Assembly: GCA_947493035.1 (NCBI GenBank)
Contig: CANLOW010000001.1
Span: 850,426-914,425 of the forward strand
Direction: 5' to 3'
From: an uncultured Aquimarina sp.
GTDB lineage: Bacteria; Bacteroidota; Bacteroidia; Flavobacteriales; Flavobacteriaceae
DNA: 64,000 nt
Shown: piece after piece, positions 16,303 to 26,321 of the stretch
How positions within the stretch are numbered: position 1 is the stretch's first letter
Layout: every line of letters starts with the position of its first letter
The notes under the pieces: generated by a model
Told to the model about the DNA's origin: nothing
Database searches by the model: none
What the model saw: only the letters and a program-made list of their open reading frames with translations
Program-made: the position numbers and the translations under genes

Positions 16303-19300
16303 ATGCTTGAAATGAATTCTCTTACTTTATTTTTTTATTTTTTTTTCAGTAGCATATTCTTGATAAATGCTCAATCAAATATTCAGTTTGAGCATATTAC
16401 TTCTGAGAAAGGCCTTTCTCAGAACGATATAAATACTATTATTCAGGATGATGAAGGTTTCATGTGGTTTGGTACTCACGACGGGCTAAATAGGTATGAC
16501 GGTTACTCATTTAAAATATTTAGGTTTGAAGAAAGTAACCCTAAAAGTATCCCTAATAATTTGGTGAGATCCTTGCAAAAGGATAAAGAAGGGAACTTAT
16601 GGATGATCAATTCTAATTATGGAATTACAAGATTTAACCCTAAAACAGAAGAGTTTTTAAGTTTCAAATACGAAAAAGGAAACGAGATTTCTGCACCTAG
16701 TGATAAAAGTTCTAATATTTCTATTGATCTAGAAAATCGTTTATGGGTTTGTTCTAAAAACGGAGTCAGTTTTTTAGATTTAGATAATTTGGATAAAGGG
16801 TTTTCTCACTATACTTTTTCTTTAAAGAATAAAAATAACCCAGTTATCGTAAATAATGTATTTCAATCCAGTGATCATCAAATTTGGGTAGGTACTGAAA
16901 AAGGATTATTTAAAGCTTTTTTTAATGGAGCATCTAATTTGACTTTTATAGATGCTACAGAAGATTTAAATATAAATTTTGTTCCAAAGGTGAAAGTTTT
17001 TCATGAAAACAAACATGGGAACTTGTTTTTAGGTACGGGGAATGGAGTATTTCTAAAAAGGAAAAATGAGTCTCTTTTTAAAAGAGTATATAATTGTACT
17101 GTATTTGATTTGACTTCTGATGATGAAATGTCTCTTTGGGTAGCAAGTACTTCAGGACTACACAAACTACAGCACTTAGAAGGGCATTCGTTTAATTATA
17201 AAGAAACTCTGAGTTATAGTGTGGAAAACCCCTTAGGGCCTAATCGTACCTCGATAAGATGTGTTTATAAAGATAGATCAGGTGTATTTTGGGCGGGTAC
17301 TAAGGGGGGAGGAATTAATAAGTTTTATCCTAAGAAAAATCCATTTACGACGATTAAGAAAAGTTTGTCTTCTTCTAGTCTAAGCTATAATAATGTTAGA
17401 ACTGTTTTTAAGGATAGCTATGGTACTCTTTGGGTGGGGACAGAGGATGGTAATCTTAATTATTCTAATGGGAATGATGTATTACACCCGTTGTTTAATG
17501 AGATTTTAGAGACTAGAAATGTATTTGCCATGGAAGAAATGGTTATTGGTCGAAAAAGATATTTATACATTGGCAGACAGTCAGATAAAACGTTGTTGAG
17601 AATTCAGCTTAATGAGAAGAAGCAATATTCTAAAGAAGATATAGAACTTATTTCGTTGACTAAGGGAAGTGTTTTTGCTTTAGAGAAAACAAAAGAGAAT
17701 GTTTTGTGGGTAGGTACTTTTTCGGAAGGGCTTTATAGGTTGAAGATAGTTGAAGAAAATGTTGAAGTCCAACATTTTGATGAAGAAAACACAAATCTTA
17801 GTAATTCAATTATCAGAAGTCTTTTGAAAGATAAAAAAGGTAATCTTTGGGTTGGTACAGCTAAAGGGCTTGATTTGTTGGAGTTAGATCAGTTAGATAG
17901 TGACGAGCCTTATTTTAAGATTTTTAAACATGAAAAAAATACAAATAATTCAATTTCAGCAGATTATGTTTTAGATATTTTTGAATCTCAAAAGGGTAAC
18001 CTTTGGATTGGTACATTAGGGGGAGGGCTTAATCTGTTTTCTGGAGATATAGATAGGCCTTATTTCAAACACTACAATACGAAAAATGGGCTATCTAACA
18101 ATATCATAAAAGCTATAGAAGAAGATAATGAAGGTTTCCTGTGGATTAGTTCTAACAAAGGGATTTCCAAATTAAACCCTATTAATGGAGATGTTTCAAA
18201 CTTTGGAATTAGTGATGGTTTACAAGGAGAGGAATTTTTAGAGCTTTCCAGTTTTAAAACAAAAGAAGGATTATTGGTTTTTGGAGGTACTAATGGTTTT
18301 AATGTTTTTAATCCATTAGAAGTTAAGGAAATAAATGTTTTTCAAGAGCCACTATTGTCGTCATTTTATTTATTGAACACTAAAGTTGAAGTAGGAGAAA
18401 TAAAGAATAAAAGAGTTTTGTTAGAAGAAGGGATTAATTACAAAAAAGATCTTTTTTTAAAACCAAAAGAAAATAGTTTTTCTATTGAATTTTCAACTAC
18501 CAATTTTTTAGCATCTGAGAAAAATAAATTTAAATATAAGTTAGTCGGTTTCGAAGAAGATTGGCAAGAAGTAGATGCGCAAAAACGTTTCGCTACTTAT
18601 ACAAACCTTTCTCCGGGAGATTATGTTTTTAAATTGAAAGCTAAGAATGGTGCAAGAGATAAGGAATGTGAAGAGAAAGTGTTACATATTAATATTGAAT
18701 ACCCTTGGTGGCAAACTCCTTTAGCTTTTGTTGCTTATTTGTTAATTTTTAGTGGGTTGTTAATAGCCTTTAGGAGATTTACTATTGTTCGAGCTGAAGA
18801 GAAACATAAATATGAAGTAAGTAAATTAGAACAAAAACAATCTGAAGACTTACAACAAATGAAGTTGGAATTTTTTACCAATATTTCACATGAATTTCGA
18901 ACTCCCTTAACATTGTTGAAAGGGCCCCTAGATATTCTGGATAAGAATAATGATCTGTGGGATGCTTCCCAACGCAAGAAGCAATACGACCTCATGAAAA
19001 AAAACACAAATTATCTATTGCGATTGGTCAACCAGTTGTTAGATTTTCGACGTTTGGATCGTGAAAAGATGGAGCTTCGAATTAGTAATTTGGATGTAAT
19101 TCTTTTTGTGAAAGAAACTTCAGAGCCATACATCTTTCTAGCATCAAAAAAACAGATAGATTTTAATATAATTGGAGATGAAGGGCAGCTAGTTGTTCCT
19201 TTTGATCCAGATGTACTAGAAAAAATATTGAACAATCTATTATTTAATGCTTTCAAATTTACATCAACAGGAAATACAGTTACAGTCAAGATAGAAGATG

Positions 19301-20520
19301 GAGATTCATTTAAAAACCCAGTTCTACTAGAGAAAAAATTGAATTTATCTGATTATGTAGTTATTCAAATTAAAGATACAGGGAAAGGAATCCCTAAAGA
19401 CAAATTAGATCATATTTTCGAGAGGTATTACACTGAAAGAGATGAGAATATACAAGGGGCAGGTATAGGATTGTCTTTTGCAAAAAAGTTAATTGAATTG
19501 CACGATGGTTTTATAAGTGTCGAAAGTTATGAAGGTAAAGGGACTACTTTTTTTGTTCTTTTGCCCAAACACCGAAATGATGTTAGCCTACCTATATTTT
19601 CAGAATTAGAAAATGAGCTAAATATGGAGGGGACTGTACAAATAGCTCCTGACATAAAAGGATTAGCACATGAGTTAAAAGAAGATCTGCAAAATACAAA
19701 TAAAGGAAAGCTGTCAAGTCAGACAGTAGATTTGATTAAAATTTTAATAGTAGAGGATAACTCTGATATTAGGGATTTTATCAAAAATGGTGTGGATGAA
19801 AAGTATGAATTTTTAGAAGCTAGTAACGGTCAAGAAGGTTTAGATCTTGTGCGAATTCATAGACCTAATGTTATTATTAGCGATATCATGATGCCAGTGA
19901 TGGATGGTTTCGAAATGGTCTCTAAAATTATTGCTGAAGAGGCCATAAGTAACATACCTATTATTATGCTGACAGCGAAGTCTAGTAAAGAAACAGAGAA
20001 ACAGGCTTTAAAATTGGGTGTTGTTGATTTTATTAGAAAACCTTTTGATCTGGAGGTTTTGTTACTGAAAATCAGCAATGTTTTGAATAAGCAACAACAA
20101 TTAAAAGATCATTATCACGAAAAGGTATCTATTGAGCCTAAAGAAATTGAAGTTACTTCGGTAGAAGAGCGTTTTCTACAACAAGCAATGCAAATTGTTG
20201 AAGAAAACATGATGAATACAGAGTTTAGTGTAGAAATGTTGGTCTCTGAAATGGGAATGAGTAGAAGTAACTTATATTTGAAAATTAAAGAGGTTACGGG
20301 TTTGTCTTCAAGTGAATTTATTAGAAGTGTTCGCCTCAAGAGAGCAGTTCAGTTGTTGAAAAAAAGTAATATGTCGGTAAAGGAAATTATGTACATGACG
20401 GGATTTAATACAGCATCATATTTTTCTAAGTGTTTCAAAAAACAATATGGAGTAGTACCTAGTGAGTATATGAAGACATTAAACAAAAAACAAAATACCC
20501 TTAAAGATTACTTATCATAG
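16303..20520 (+). CDS. hybrid two-component system sensor-regulator (HTCS)
   Basis: A 1405-residue membrane sensor that carries a whole two-component pathway in one chain. Order: signal peptide; a periplasmic double propeller of Reg_prop repeats (many W-x-G-T-x-x-G-L units from about 50 to 700); a Y_Y_Y domain; one transmembrane helix at about 806-826; HisKA with the phospho-acceptor His863 in S-H-E-F-R-T-P-L; HATPase with D-T-G-K-G-I-P and G-A-G-I-G-L; a receiver with Asp1194 in S-D-I-M-M-P; and an AraC-type DNA-binding domain at about 1300-1400. HTCS proteins bind glycan fragments in the periplasm and switch on the adjoining utilisation locus. It precedes the sulfatase by 2 bp. A second ATG at 16312 is an alternative start. 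Confidence 0.95.
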   Translation: MLEMNSLTLFFYFFFSSIFLINAQSNIQFEHITSEKGLSQNDINTIIQDDEGFMWFGTHDGLNRYDGYSFKIFRFEESNPKSIPNNLVRSLQKDKEGNLWMINSNYGITRFNPKTEEFLSFKYEKGNEISAPSDKSSNISIDLENRLWVCSKNGVSFLDLDNLDKGFSHYTFSLKNKNNPVIVNNVFQSSDHQIWVGTEKGLFKAFFNGASNLTFIDATEDLNINFVPKVKVFHENKHGNLFLGTGNGVFLKRKNESLFKRVYNCTVFDLTSDDEMSLWVASTSGLHKLQHLEGHSFNYKETLSYSVENPLGPNRTSIRCVYKDRSGVFWAGTKGGGINKFYPKKNPFTTIKKSLSSSSLSYNNVRTVFKDSYGTLWVGTEDGNLNYSNGNDVLHPLFNEILETRNVFAMEEMVIGRKRYLYIGRQSDKTLLRIQLNEKKQYSKEDIELISLTKGSVFALEKTKENVLWVGTFSEGLYRLKIVEENVEVQHFDEENTNLSNSIIRSLLKDKKGNLWVGTAKGLDLLELDQLDSDEPYFKIFKHEKNTNNSISADYVLDIFESQKGNLWIGTLGGGLNLFSGDIDRPYFKHYNTKNGLSNNIIKAIEEDNEGFLWISSNKGISKLNPINGDVSNFGISDGLQGEEFLELSSFKTKEGLLVFGGTNGFNVFNPLEVKEINVFQEPLLSSFYLLNTKVEVGEIKNKRVLLEEGINYKKDLFLKPKENSFSIEFSTTNFLASEKNKFKYKLVGFEEDWQEVDAQKRFATYTNLSPGDYVFKLKAKNGARDKECEEKVLHINIEYPWWQTPLAFVAYLLIFSGLLIAFRRFTIVRAEEKHKYEVSKLEQKQSEDLQQMKLEFFTNISHEFRTPLTLLKGPLDILDKNNDLWDASQRKKQYDLMKKNTNYLLRLVNQLLDFRRLDREKMELRISNLDVILFVKETSEPYIFLASKKQIDFNIIGDEGQLVVPFDPDVLEKILNNLLFNAFKFTSTGNTVTVKIEDGDSFKNPVLLEKKLNLSDYVVIQIKDTGKGIPKDKLDHIFERYYTERDENIQGAGIGLSFAKKLIELHDGFISVESYEGKGTTFFVLLPKHRNDVSLPIFSELENELNMEGTVQIAPDIKGLAHELKEDLQNTNKGKLSSQTVDLIKILIVEDNSDIRDFIKNGVDEKYEFLEASNGQEGLDLVRIHRPNVIISDIMMPVMDGFEMVSKIIAEEAISNIPIIMLTAKSSKETEKQALKLGVVDFIRKPFDLEVLLLKISNVLNKQQQLKDHYHEKVSIEPKEIEVTSVEERFLQQAMQIVEENMMNTEFSVEMLVSEMGMSRSNLYLKIKEVTGLSSSEFIRSVRLKRAVQLLKKSNMSVKEIMYMTGFNTASYFSKCFKKQYGVVPSEYMKTLNKKQNTLKDYLS

Positions 20521-20522
20521 TT

Positions 20523-22190
20523 ATGGATATATATGTGAAGTATTTGGTTGTTTTTTTTGTTGCAATGAATACAATCTGTTGCAATCAAGTTAAAAAAGAG
20601 AATAAACAGCCGCCTAATATTATTTTTATGATGGCTGATGATCATACTACTCAAGGTTTGGGTATTTATGAAAGTAGGTTACAAGGTTTGAATCCTTCTC
20701 CCAATTTGGATAAAATAGCCAAAGAAGGAATGATTTTCGATCGCTGTTATGTTACTAATGCTATTTGTACGCCTTCTAGAGCTTCTATTATTTCTGGACA
20801 GTACAGTCAAGCGAATGGAGTGTTAGATTTACAAGGTACATTGCCTGAAGAAAAACAACATTTACCTAAGGCTTTCAATACTCTAGGGTATCAAACAGCA
20901 ATCGTAGGAAAGTGGCATTTGCATGATGAGCCAGCTGCATTCGATTATTATTGTGTATTTCCTGTTCAGGGAAAGTATTTTGATCCTGAATTTCGAGTTC
21001 AAGGACCAAAACCTTGGCCGGAAAATGTCATCAAAACAAAAGGGCATTCTACAGATAATGTGGCTGATTTGACGATAGATTGGCTAAAAAATAAGAGAGA
21101 TAAAAATAAGCCTTTCTTTTTGATGCCTCAATTTAAAGCACCTCATGATGATTTTGAATATGCACCGAGATATGAGGAATATTTAGCAGATACTTGGATT
21201 CCTGAACCTGCTAGTATGTATGATAATAAAAGCAATGGTTCGGAAGCAACGAGAGGAAGAAATGATTCATTAACAAGAATTATTGGTTCATCAGTATCTA
21301 AAAGGAACTTGGTGCGTCATCAGGCTTTGAATTTAGTTCATGATGAAAATTATAAAAAATATGGTGTAGCTCAAGATATACCAGTTTCAGATCATAGGCC
21401 ATTTGAATGGACTGATGAAGCAAAAAAGCATACTAGTGATACATATCAGTTATATTTAAAAAGTTATCTGCGATGTGTAAAAGGAGTTGATGATAACTTT
21501 AAACGCATTATAGATTATTTGAAAGAAGAAGGGCTATTAGAGAATACTATTATAATGTATACAGGAGATCAAGGTTTCATGTTGGGTGAGCATGATTACA
21601 TAGATAAGCGTTGGATGTATGAAGAATCTATGCGTATGCCTTTATTTGTTTGGGGTCCTAATTACATTAAAGAAGGTAAGAGAAGCGGGGCGTTGGTAAA
21701 TAACACAGATTTTGCTCCTACTATGATCGATTTAGCTGGTGGAGTACCACCGAGTCAGATGCAAGGGAAAAGCTTTAAGGAAATTTTGACGAAAGGTGAA
21801 GAGCCTAAAGATTGGCGAAAAAACACATATTATCGTTACTGGATGCACATGGCACATAGGCATGCTAATCCTGCTCATTTCGGAATTCGTTCCAAAGATT
21901 ATAAACTAATCTTCTTCTATGGTCGTTATTATATGGATGTTGATGATCCAAATGTAAAATTGCCGTATAGTTGGGGGAATGATTTTAAAAGAAAAACACC
22001 TGTAGCTTGGGAATTCTATGATATGAAGAATGATCCAAAAGAGATGAAAAATGCATATGGCGACCCAAAATATACAGCTATTATAGAAGAAATGAAGCAA
22101 GAGCTGAAAAAGGTTAGGGCTGAATTAGATGAAGGAGATGAAGACTATCCTCATATTCAAAAAGTAATTGACGAATATTGGAATTTATAA
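20523..22190 (+). CDS. formylglycine-dependent sulfatase (S1 family), lipoprotein
   Basis: A 555-residue arylsulfatase-type enzyme with a hydrophobic leader ending in a Cys pair at 19-20, so probably a lipoprotein. The sulfatase signature C-T-P-S-R-A begins at Cys82, the residue converted to formylglycine by a maturase not encoded here. Metal ligands are expected at A-D-D-H (Asp39, Asp40) and at G-D-Q-G downstream; G-K-W-H-L-H provides the Lys and His of the sulfate pocket. It removes sulfate esters from a carbohydrate, and the neighbours suggest a sulfated L-galactose/L-fucose or xylose glycan. It starts 2 bp after the sensor gene, so the regulator and sulfatase are co-transcribed. Confidence 0.92.
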   Translation: MDIYVKYLVVFFVAMNTICCNQVKKENKQPPNIIFMMADDHTTQGLGIYESRLQGLNPSPNLDKIAKEGMIFDRCYVTNAICTPSRASIISGQYSQANGVLDLQGTLPEEKQHLPKAFNTLGYQTAIVGKWHLHDEPAAFDYYCVFPVQGKYFDPEFRVQGPKPWPENVIKTKGHSTDNVADLTIDWLKNKRDKNKPFFLMPQFKAPHDDFEYAPRYEEYLADTWIPEPASMYDNKSNGSEATRGRNDSLTRIIGSSVSKRNLVRHQALNLVHDENYKKYGVAQDIPVSDHRPFEWTDEAKKHTSDTYQLYLKSYLRCVKGVDDNFKRIIDYLKEEGLLENTIIMYTGDQGFMLGEHDYIDKRWMYEESMRMPLFVWGPNYIKEGKRSGALVNNTDFAPTMIDLAGGVPPSQMQGKSFKEILTKGEEPKDWRKNTYYRYWMHMAHRHANPAHFGIRSKDYKLIFFYGRYYMDVDDPNVKLPYSWGNDFKRKTPVAWEFYDMKNDPKEMKNAYGDPKYTAIIEEMKQELKKVRAELDEGDEDYPHIQKVIDEYWNL

Positions 22191-22333
22191 ATTTTGAGAA
22201 GGAATTAACGGACTTGTTTTAGTTAATTATTGAAAGTTTATTCCCTTTAGAATGGATTGTTGAGCTGTAATTAGTAAAATGAATAGAAATGAAAAGCGAT
22301 CTGCGTAATGCGGTTTGCAATAAGTAAATAACA

Positions 22334-23884
22334 ATGAAGAATAAAGTCTTAGTACAGGCACTGGGTTGTCTTTTAGTAGTATCAACGGCTTGTAAACCTA
22401 AAGAAGAAGCTAGGAAACCATTAACGGAGGTAACCACGACAATTCAAAAGCCATTATATGAAGCCAATTGGGAGTCTATAAAAAAGCATTACAAGGATCC
22501 AGCTTGGTTTAATGAACAAAAATTTGGAATTTTTATTCATTGGGGAGCTTATGCTGTACCCGCTTTTGGATCAGAATGGTATCCTCGAAATATGTACATG
22601 GATGGAGCGCATCCGAAAGAGGGAGATTGGGGAAATGGACCAACTAAAGAATATACTCATCATAAAAAAGAGTGGGGAGATCAAAAGACTTTTGGGTATA
22701 AAGATTTCATTCCAATGTTTAAAGCAGAAAAATTTAATGCTGCCGAATGGATCGATCTGTTTAAAAAATCAGGTGCAAAATACGTAGTGCCTGTAGCTGA
22801 TCATCATGATGGATTTGCTATGTATGCTTCTAAAACTACTCGATGGAATGCTACCAATATGGGGCCTAAAAGAGATGTTTTGGGTGAATTAATGAAAGAA
22901 GGGCGTGCAAAAGGTTTGATTATGGGAGCTTCTTCTCATTTTGCTTTCAACTGGTCTTTTTATAATAAGAAAGATTATTTCGATACAACTGATCCTGAAT
23001 ATGCTGATTTGTATTCTGCTAAAGGAACAGATCATACACAGCCACCTTCAGAAGCATTTAAAGAGCGTTGGTGGAAAAGAACATTAGATTTAATTGATAA
23101 TTACCAACCAGATATTTTGTGGTTCGATTATAAATTAGACACGCCTGAATGGGCTGCATATCGTCCAAAGATTGCGGCATATTACTATAATAAAGGAATC
23201 GAATGGGGTAAAGAAGTCGTTTTACAAGACAAAAATTTCGATCATGATGCTTTTCCAGAAGGAACAGTGATCTATGATTTAGAAAGAGGGAAATTACCAG
23301 GAATACGAAAGTTACCTTGGCAAACAGATACGTCTATCGGAAAAAATTCATGGTGTCATGTGTCAAATTGGGAATCTAAAACGGCTAATCAGTTAGTAGA
23401 TGATTTAGTAGATATTGTATCTAAAAACGGAAATTTATTATTGAATGTTGGGCCGAAGGCAGATGGAACAATTCCTGACGATCAAAAAGATATTTTATTG
23501 CAAATAGGAAGTTGGTTAGATGTAAACGGTACAGCTATTTATAATACCAAGTATTGGAAGACATTTGGCGAAGGTCCTACAGAAGTAGGAAAGGGACATC
23601 ATTCTGAGGGTAAAAACAAAAATTTTACGGGGCAAGATATTCGTTTTACTCAAAAAGGAGATAAGTTATATGCTATCATGATGGCTTGGCCTAAAGCAGG
23701 GAAAGTGACGATCAAATCTTTGGCGACAACTAGTGAGTATGTAAAAGATATTAATATCTCTGAGGTGAAATTATTAGGAAGCGATCAAAAAGTAGTTTTC
23801 AAGCAAACCGAAAAAGGATTAGAGGTATCTGGTTTAGGTAAGCAAAAAGGTGATTTTGCTCATGTGTTAGAGATCTCTAAATAG
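22334..23884 (+). CDS. GH29 alpha-L-fucosidase / alpha-L-galactosidase, lipoprotein
   Basis: A 516-residue lipoprotein (Cys20) of glycoside hydrolase family 29. Typical segments are F-G-I-F-I-H-W-G (64-71), H-H-D-G-F (157-161) and W-F-D at 263-265, where Asp265 is the expected nucleophile of this retaining family. GH29 removes alpha-L-fucose; because L-fucose is 6-deoxy-L-galactose, some fucosidases also cut alpha-L-galactose. The catabolic genes that follow fit L-galactose better than L-fucose, so alpha-L-galactosidase activity is a real possibility. A beta-sandwich C-terminal part is present and the length is normal. The acid/base residue is not obvious from the sequence alone. Confidence 0.9.
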   Translation: MKNKVLVQALGCLLVVSTACKPKEEARKPLTEVTTTIQKPLYEANWESIKKHYKDPAWFNEQKFGIFIHWGAYAVPAFGSEWYPRNMYMDGAHPKEGDWGNGPTKEYTHHKKEWGDQKTFGYKDFIPMFKAEKFNAAEWIDLFKKSGAKYVVPVADHHDGFAMYASKTTRWNATNMGPKRDVLGELMKEGRAKGLIMGASSHFAFNWSFYNKKDYFDTTDPEYADLYSAKGTDHTQPPSEAFKERWWKRTLDLIDNYQPDILWFDYKLDTPEWAAYRPKIAAYYYNKGIEWGKEVVLQDKNFDHDAFPEGTVIYDLERGKLPGIRKLPWQTDTSIGKNSWCHVSNWESKTANQLVDDLVDIVSKNGNLLLNVGPKADGTIPDDQKDILLQIGSWLDVNGTAIYNTKYWKTFGEGPTEVGKGHHSEGKNKNFTGQDIRFTQKGDKLYAIMMAWPKAGKVTIKSLATTSEYVKDINISEVKLLGSDQKVVFKQTEKGLEVSGLGKQKGDFAHVLEISK

Positions 23885-23923
23885 ATTTCAGAAAAATAAA
23901 CTTAAGTTAATAAAAAGTAATGC

Positions 23924-23959
23924 CAATTACCTGCAAGTTTTTTGATTTGTAGGTAATTG
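23924..23959 (+). terminator. hairpin after the GH29 gene
   Basis: A 13-bp stem (caattacctgcaa with ttgtaggtaattg, one G-T pair) about 40 nt after the GH29 stop. There is a T-run in the loop but none after the stem, so it may act as a 3' stabilising structure rather than a full terminator. Confidence 0.45.
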
Positions 23960-24016
23960 TCATTTAGGTAATTAATAAAACAGTTAGCGAATAGCTCGCT
24001 GTTCGAAGTTATAAAT

Positions 24017-25024
24017 ATGAAGTACATCGTTTGTGAAGAGCCGGGTAAATTTCTGTTAAAAGAAAAAGAAATGCCCGTAAGAAAAGAAAATGAAGCCTTG
24101 TTGAAAGTGAAAAAGGTAGGTATTTGTGGAACAGATTTACATGCTTATACAGGGAATCAAGCATTTTTTACTTACCCTCGAATTTTAGGACACGAGTTAG
24201 CTTCTGAAGTTGTAGAAATTGAAGAGAACGAACGAGAGATCAAGGCAGGAGATAAGGTTGTCATTATGCCTTACATAAGTTGTGGTACTTGTGTGGCTTG
24301 TCGAAATGGAAAAACAAATTGTTGTACGAATATCAGTGTGTTAGGAGTGCACTCCGACGGAGGAATGCAAGAATATATTACAGTTCGTAAAGATTTATTA
24401 TTGCCAGCTAATAACCTAACACATGATCAAATGGCCATTGTAGAACCCTTGGCTATTGGAGCGCATGCTATTAGACGTGCGCAAGTTCAGAAGGGAGAAA
24501 TAGTTGTTGTTGTAGGTTGTGGTCCTATTGGTATCGGGATGATTAAACTAGCACAGATTGCGGGTGCTAAAGTGATTGCACTAGATGTTCATGATGGGAG
24601 ATTGAAGTATGCAAAAGAAGATATCGGGGCAGATTATGTTTTTAATGTTAATGACAACCCTGTAGAAAAGATAGCTGAGATAACGAATGGTGATATGGCG
24701 ACAGCCGTATTTGATGCTACTGGTTTTAAAGGAGCTTTAGAGTCTGGTCCAGACTATATGGCACATGGCGGAAGATATGTGTTGGTAGGTCTATCAAAAG
24801 GAGAATTGGTTTTTACTCACCCTAAAATACATGCAAAAGAAACAACTATTATGTGTAGTCGTAATGCAACAAAAGAAGATTTTGAACATGTAATAGCTGT
24901 TTTAGATCAATTTCCTACAGCTTCTTTCGTTACGCATAATGTTCCTTTTACAGAAATGATTGATCATTTTGACGCTTGGACAAAGCCAGAAACAGGAGTT
25001 ATCAAAGCAACAGTAGAGTTTTAG
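24017..25024 (+). CDS. lgoD: zinc-dependent dehydrogenase, L-galactonate 5-dehydrogenase type (LgoD-like)
   Basis: A 335-residue medium-chain alcohol dehydrogenase. Catalytic zinc ligands are in G-I-C-G-T-D and L-G-H-E; the structural zinc site is the four-Cys cluster C-G-T-C-V-A-C...N-C-C; the NAD site is V-V-G-C-G-P-I-G-I-G. As I recall E. coli LgoD (YjjN), it shares the unusual segments H-A-x-x-G-N-Q-x-F-F-x-Y-P-R, T-N-C-C-x-x-I-S-V-x-G-V-H and S-R-N-A-T. LgoD oxidises L-galactonate at C5 to D-tagaturonate. That product is the substrate of the UxaB encoded downstream. An L-threonine or sorbitol dehydrogenase is the main alternative, but context disfavours it. Confidence 0.8.
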   Translation: MKYIVCEEPGKFLLKEKEMPVRKENEALLKVKKVGICGTDLHAYTGNQAFFTYPRILGHELASEVVEIEENEREIKAGDKVVIMPYISCGTCVACRNGKTNCCTNISVLGVHSDGGMQEYITVRKDLLLPANNLTHDQMAIVEPLAIGAHAIRRAQVQKGEIVVVVGCGPIGIGMIKLAQIAGAKVIALDVHDGRLKYAKEDIGADYVFNVNDNPVEKIAEITNGDMATAVFDATGFKGALESGPDYMAHGGRYVLVGLSKGELVFTHPKIHAKETTIMCSRNATKEDFEHVIAVLDQFPTASFVTHNVPFTEMIDHFDAWTKPETGVIKATVEF

Positions 25025-25192
25025 AAATTAATAGATCGTTCAAAAGCTTAAAGCTCATAGCCAATATTCCATATTTTTTTCAGAAATTTGCCGCGTTTAA
25101 ATCATATCTACTAAAGATGTGTTAAAAGAGAAATGAAGTAAAAGGTTTGAAAAGAAGCCTATTTGCTAATTAGTTTCGAGAATAAAGAGAAA

Positions 25193-26215
25193 ATGCAAAA
25201 AATTATCACTTTTGGTGAAATCTTAGGGAGATTTTCGCCGCCAAACAATCTTCGTTTTAGTCAAGCTACTTCATTTGAAGTAATTTATGGAGGAGGAGAA
25301 TTCAATGTAGCAGCTTCATTAGCAAATTATGGATTAGACGTAGAGTTTGTTACGGCACTTCCTGATAATGCTATTGCACATTGTGCAATGAATACTATTA
25401 GAAGTTTTGGTGTAGGATATAAACATATTCTTCGTCAAGGTAAACGTTTGGGTTTATATTTTCTAGAAAATGGTGCTTCGGGTAGAAATAGTACTGTAGT
25501 TTACGATCGTGACGATTCTTCAATGTCTCAAATTCAACCAGGAGATCTCGATTGGGATGTTGTGTTAGAAGGAGCGACATGGTTTCATTGGAGTGGTATA
25601 ACTCCAGCACTTTCTCAAAACGCTGCTGATGTATGTTTAGAAGGTATTAAAGCTGCTGCAGCTAAAGGATTAACAATTTCTACAGACCTTAACTATCGTA
25701 AGAAGTTATGGAAATATGGAAAAGAACCTAAAGATGTAATGCCTGAGCTTTTAAAATATAGTAATGTGATTTTAGGAGATGTAGATACTGCTTTATTTAT
25801 GTTAGGTCATAAAAAGTTAGATCCTGATTATACTACTGATGTAGAAGCAAAAGAAGTGTTTAAAAAAGTGTTCGATTTATTGCCAAATCTAGAGACATTG
25901 TCGATGACGTTTAGGAATTCGGTAAATGCTTCACATCAACGTATTGGAGGGCTTCTTTATAATAAAGGGACTTTATACCGTGCGCGTTTAAACGAAATTA
26001 CACCTGTAGTAGATCGCGTAGGTACGGGTGACGCATTTATGGGTGGATTAATTTACGGTTTGACAGAGTACGCAGACGATTTAAAGAAAGCCGTAGCATT
26101 TGCTACAGGAGCTTGTGTAATTAAGCATACTATTTTTGGAGATGTTAATAGAGCGTCAAAAGAAGAAATCTTGAGCTTTATAGAGAGTGATGGATCGGCA
26201 AAAGTAGATAGGTAA
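25193..26215 (+). CDS. kdgK: 2-keto-3-deoxygluconate (KDG) kinase, PfkB family
   Basis: A PfkB-family sugar kinase of 340 residues with the substrate-binding G-G-G-E-F-N-V-A near the N terminus and the ATP-site and catalytic base motif V-G-T-G-D-A-F near the C terminus. In this context it phosphorylates 2-keto-3-deoxy-D-gluconate to KDPG. The open frame runs upstream to a TTG at 25163, but the ATG at 25193 (M-Q-K-I-I-T-F-G-E) matches the family. KDPG aldolase follows, giving the two closing steps of hexuronate-type catabolism. Confidence 0.88.
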   Translation: MQKIITFGEILGRFSPPNNLRFSQATSFEVIYGGGEFNVAASLANYGLDVEFVTALPDNAIAHCAMNTIRSFGVGYKHILRQGKRLGLYFLENGASGRNSTVVYDRDDSSMSQIQPGDLDWDVVLEGATWFHWSGITPALSQNAADVCLEGIKAAAAKGLTISTDLNYRKKLWKYGKEPKDVMPELLKYSNVILGDVDTALFMLGHKKLDPDYTTDVEAKEVFKKVFDLLPNLETLSMTFRNSVNASHQRIGGLLYNKGTLYRARLNEITPVVDRVGTGDAFMGGLIYGLTEYADDLKKAVAFATGACVIKHTIFGDVNRASKEEILSFIESDGSAKVDR

Positions 26216-26290
26216 ACTATAGTCAGTTTAGTGGATATTGATTTTAGTATTCACAATAAAAGAATATATAATTTTGTTCGGTTTTCTGAT

Positions 26291-26316
26291 AACAGACAAC
26301 TAACAACAGACAACTA
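26291..26316. repeat. short direct repeat before kdgA
   Basis: Two copies of aacagacaacta, 14 bp apart in phase, lie immediately upstream of the kdgA start codon. They belong to the set of repeated words found in gaps of this island. Confidence 0.6.
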
Positions 26317-26321
26317 AAAAT

